A DNA stretch of 64,000 nt from [Limnothrix rosea] IAM M-220 (GTDB taxonomy: Bacteria > Cyanobacteriota > Cyanobacteriia > Cyanobacteriales > MRBY01): positions 52,837 through 116,836 of the forward strand of contig NZ_MRBY01000010.1 of the NCBI RefSeq assembly GCF_001904615.1, read 5' to 3'. The notes beneath the pieces were generated by a model. That model worked only from the letters and a program-made list of their open reading frames with translations, did no database searches and was not told the DNA's origin. Both the position numbers and the translations under genes were made by a program. Below, one piece after another: positions 63,189 through 64,000 of the stretch (positions are counted from its first letter, which is position 1; the number at the start of each line of letters is the position of its first letter).

Positions 63189-63749
63189 ATGAACCCTTCA
63201 AAATCTGACCTCCGTAAATATTTTCTCTCGGAACGGCGATCGCTGCCCGAAATGGATTGGCGAAATTGTAGTGATCAGCTTTGCCTACGCCTTTCTCCAC
63301 AGCCATTTTTCCAGAATGCCAAAACTATTCTGAGTTACTGTACCTATCGTAATGAACCGGATTTAAGTCTGCTATTTCACCTACAGGCGCAAAAAAACTG
63401 GGGGTTGCCCCGTTGTGTGGGTCAAAATTTAGCTTGGCATCGGTATCAATTGGGCGATCGCCTCATCTCCGGTCAGTTTGGCATCACCGAACCTCACCCC
63501 GATTTACCTTTACTGGATTTAGAAACCATTGATCTTATGCTCGTTCCTGCTGTGGCCTGCACGAAAACAGGCGATCGCCTCGGCTATGGCGGTGGCTTCT
63601 ATGATCGATTTTTTCAAACTTTGACCCAAAAAATTACAACCATTGGCATTGTGTTTAACCGTTGTCTCGCTGAAACGTTGCCCACAGACCCTTGGGACAT
63701 CAGCTTAGATTATGTTTGTACCGAAACAGATTTTTACGATTGTCGATGA
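63189..63749 (+). CDS. 5-formyltetrahydrofolate cyclo-ligase
   Basis: The 186-aa enzyme converts 5-formyl-THF to 5,10-methenyl-THF with ATP. Landmarks are KSDLRKYFLSERRSLPE at the N terminus, YCTYRNEPDLSLLF near residue 52, and the nucleotide-binding GDRLGYGGGFYDRFF near 127. Length is normal. The ATG lies 42 bp from the divergent DinG-like gene. The stop codon overlaps the next start (ATGA), so the following gene is translationally coupled. Confidence 0.93.
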   Translation: MNPSKSDLRKYFLSERRSLPEMDWRNCSDQLCLRLSPQPFFQNAKTILSYCTYRNEPDLSLLFHLQAQKNWGLPRCVGQNLAWHRYQLGDRLISGQFGITEPHPDLPLLDLETIDLMLVPAVACTKTGDRLGYGGGFYDRFFQTLTQKITTIGIVFNRCLAETLPTDPWDISLDYVCTETDFYDCR

Positions 63750-64000
63750 CTACTGTGGAATTGAGAGCAGCAAAAATCCCAAAAATCGGCTGGATTGCCG
63801 TACATTGCTGGTTTGTCGTGCGGGCAGAAAATACCGAAACGCGCTGGGAAATTTGGCAAAATCGCTCAGTGCGGGAACCGAGTTGGGGACATCTCCATAA
63901 AAATCTCATGGCGGTCAATCAAGGCGTTGGTAATGGAGACAGTTGGGCGATCGCCACCTGGACAGACCAAACTGCCATAACCCTCGCAACTATCCTTAAA
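63746..64000 (+). CDS. DUF3750-type protein, 5' part (runs off the window)
   Basis: A frame of 85 codons begins at ATG 63746 (overlapping the previous stop) and is open to the end of the window. It reads MTTVELRAAKIPKIGWIAVH and later TRWEIWQNRS and HLHKNLMAVNQGVGNGDSWA. This resembles the N-terminal part of DUF3750 proteins, which have no assigned function. Codon use fits the neighbours, including a HIP1 site in frame. The C terminus is outside the window. Confidence 0.75.
   Translation, partial: MTTVELRAAKIPKIGWIAVHCWFVVRAENTETRWEIWQNRSVREPSWGHLHKNLMAVNQGVGNGDSWAIATWTDQTAITLATILK

Overview
The window is cyanobacterial chromosome. It carries psbZ, the bicarbonate transporter BicA, an SLH/OprB-type porin, an MPBQ/MSBQ-type methyltransferase and a PTPA-CTERM protein, and the HIP1 palindrome GGCGATCGCC recurs throughout, inside genes and between them. 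BicA and the sodium-handling genes behind it look most like marine Synechococcus PCC 7002 (Picosynechococcus) or [Leptolyngbya] PCC 7376 types. That assignment is inference from remembered protein sequences, not from a search.

Layout. Positions 0.2-9.3 kb hold housekeeping genes: a DUF3747/SPOR envelope protein, a PIN-TRAM protein, hemW, a GDP-fucose synthase-like gene, psbZ, ribH, tRNA-Gly(GCC) and a class A penicillin-binding protein with a Pro/Ala tail. From 9.3 to 15.5 kb are an OmpR-type regulator, an Hsp70-like ATPase, TlyA, an FAD monooxygenase and a prenylquinone methyltransferase. From 15.8 to 22.7 kb are a very acidic exported protein with GLPEI motifs, a porin, a PD40 lipoprotein and a CHASE2 nucleotide cyclase. 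From 23 to 32.4 kb are a Uma2 protein, glyS, a TacA/TacT-type toxin-antitoxin pair with a readable promoter/operator, a VWA lipoprotein, an MscS-type channel, an alpha/beta-hydrolase homologue lacking its catalytic residues, a Nudix hydrolase and a 2H phosphoesterase. From 32.5 to 39.4 kb are a two-component system, two small lipoproteins (one made of Cys-containing heptads), a cupin, a TetR regulator, ppa and two small membrane ORFs. From 39.6 to 46.6 kb are a coiled-coil protein paired with a DUF815 ATPase, an EVE protein, tatC, a receiver protein and a phosphohexomutase. At 46.7-47.5 kb lies a decayed IS605-type element.

The clearest functional unit is 47.8-56.7 kb: bicA, a CPA2 Na+/H+ antiporter, then an Mrp antiporter operon in the order C-D1-D2-E-F-G-A(C-terminal part)-B, mostly joined by ATGA stop/start overlaps. 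BicA is known to import bicarbonate with Na+. The two exporters would restore the Na+ gradient, so this stretch reads as a carbon-uptake and sodium-recycling cluster.

The last part (56.9-64 kb) has a tandem-domain oligopeptide ABC ATPase, a PTPA-CTERM protein, mnmH, a small one-helix protein, a DinG-like protein with a broken Walker A motif, a 5-formyl-THF cyclo-ligase and the start of a DUF3750 gene that runs off the window.

Three copies of a 180-225 bp MITE-like element lie at 22.8, 38.4 and 56.7 kb. They share terminal inverted repeats and short flanking direct repeats, all have the same orientation, and two abut the stop codon of a leftward gene.
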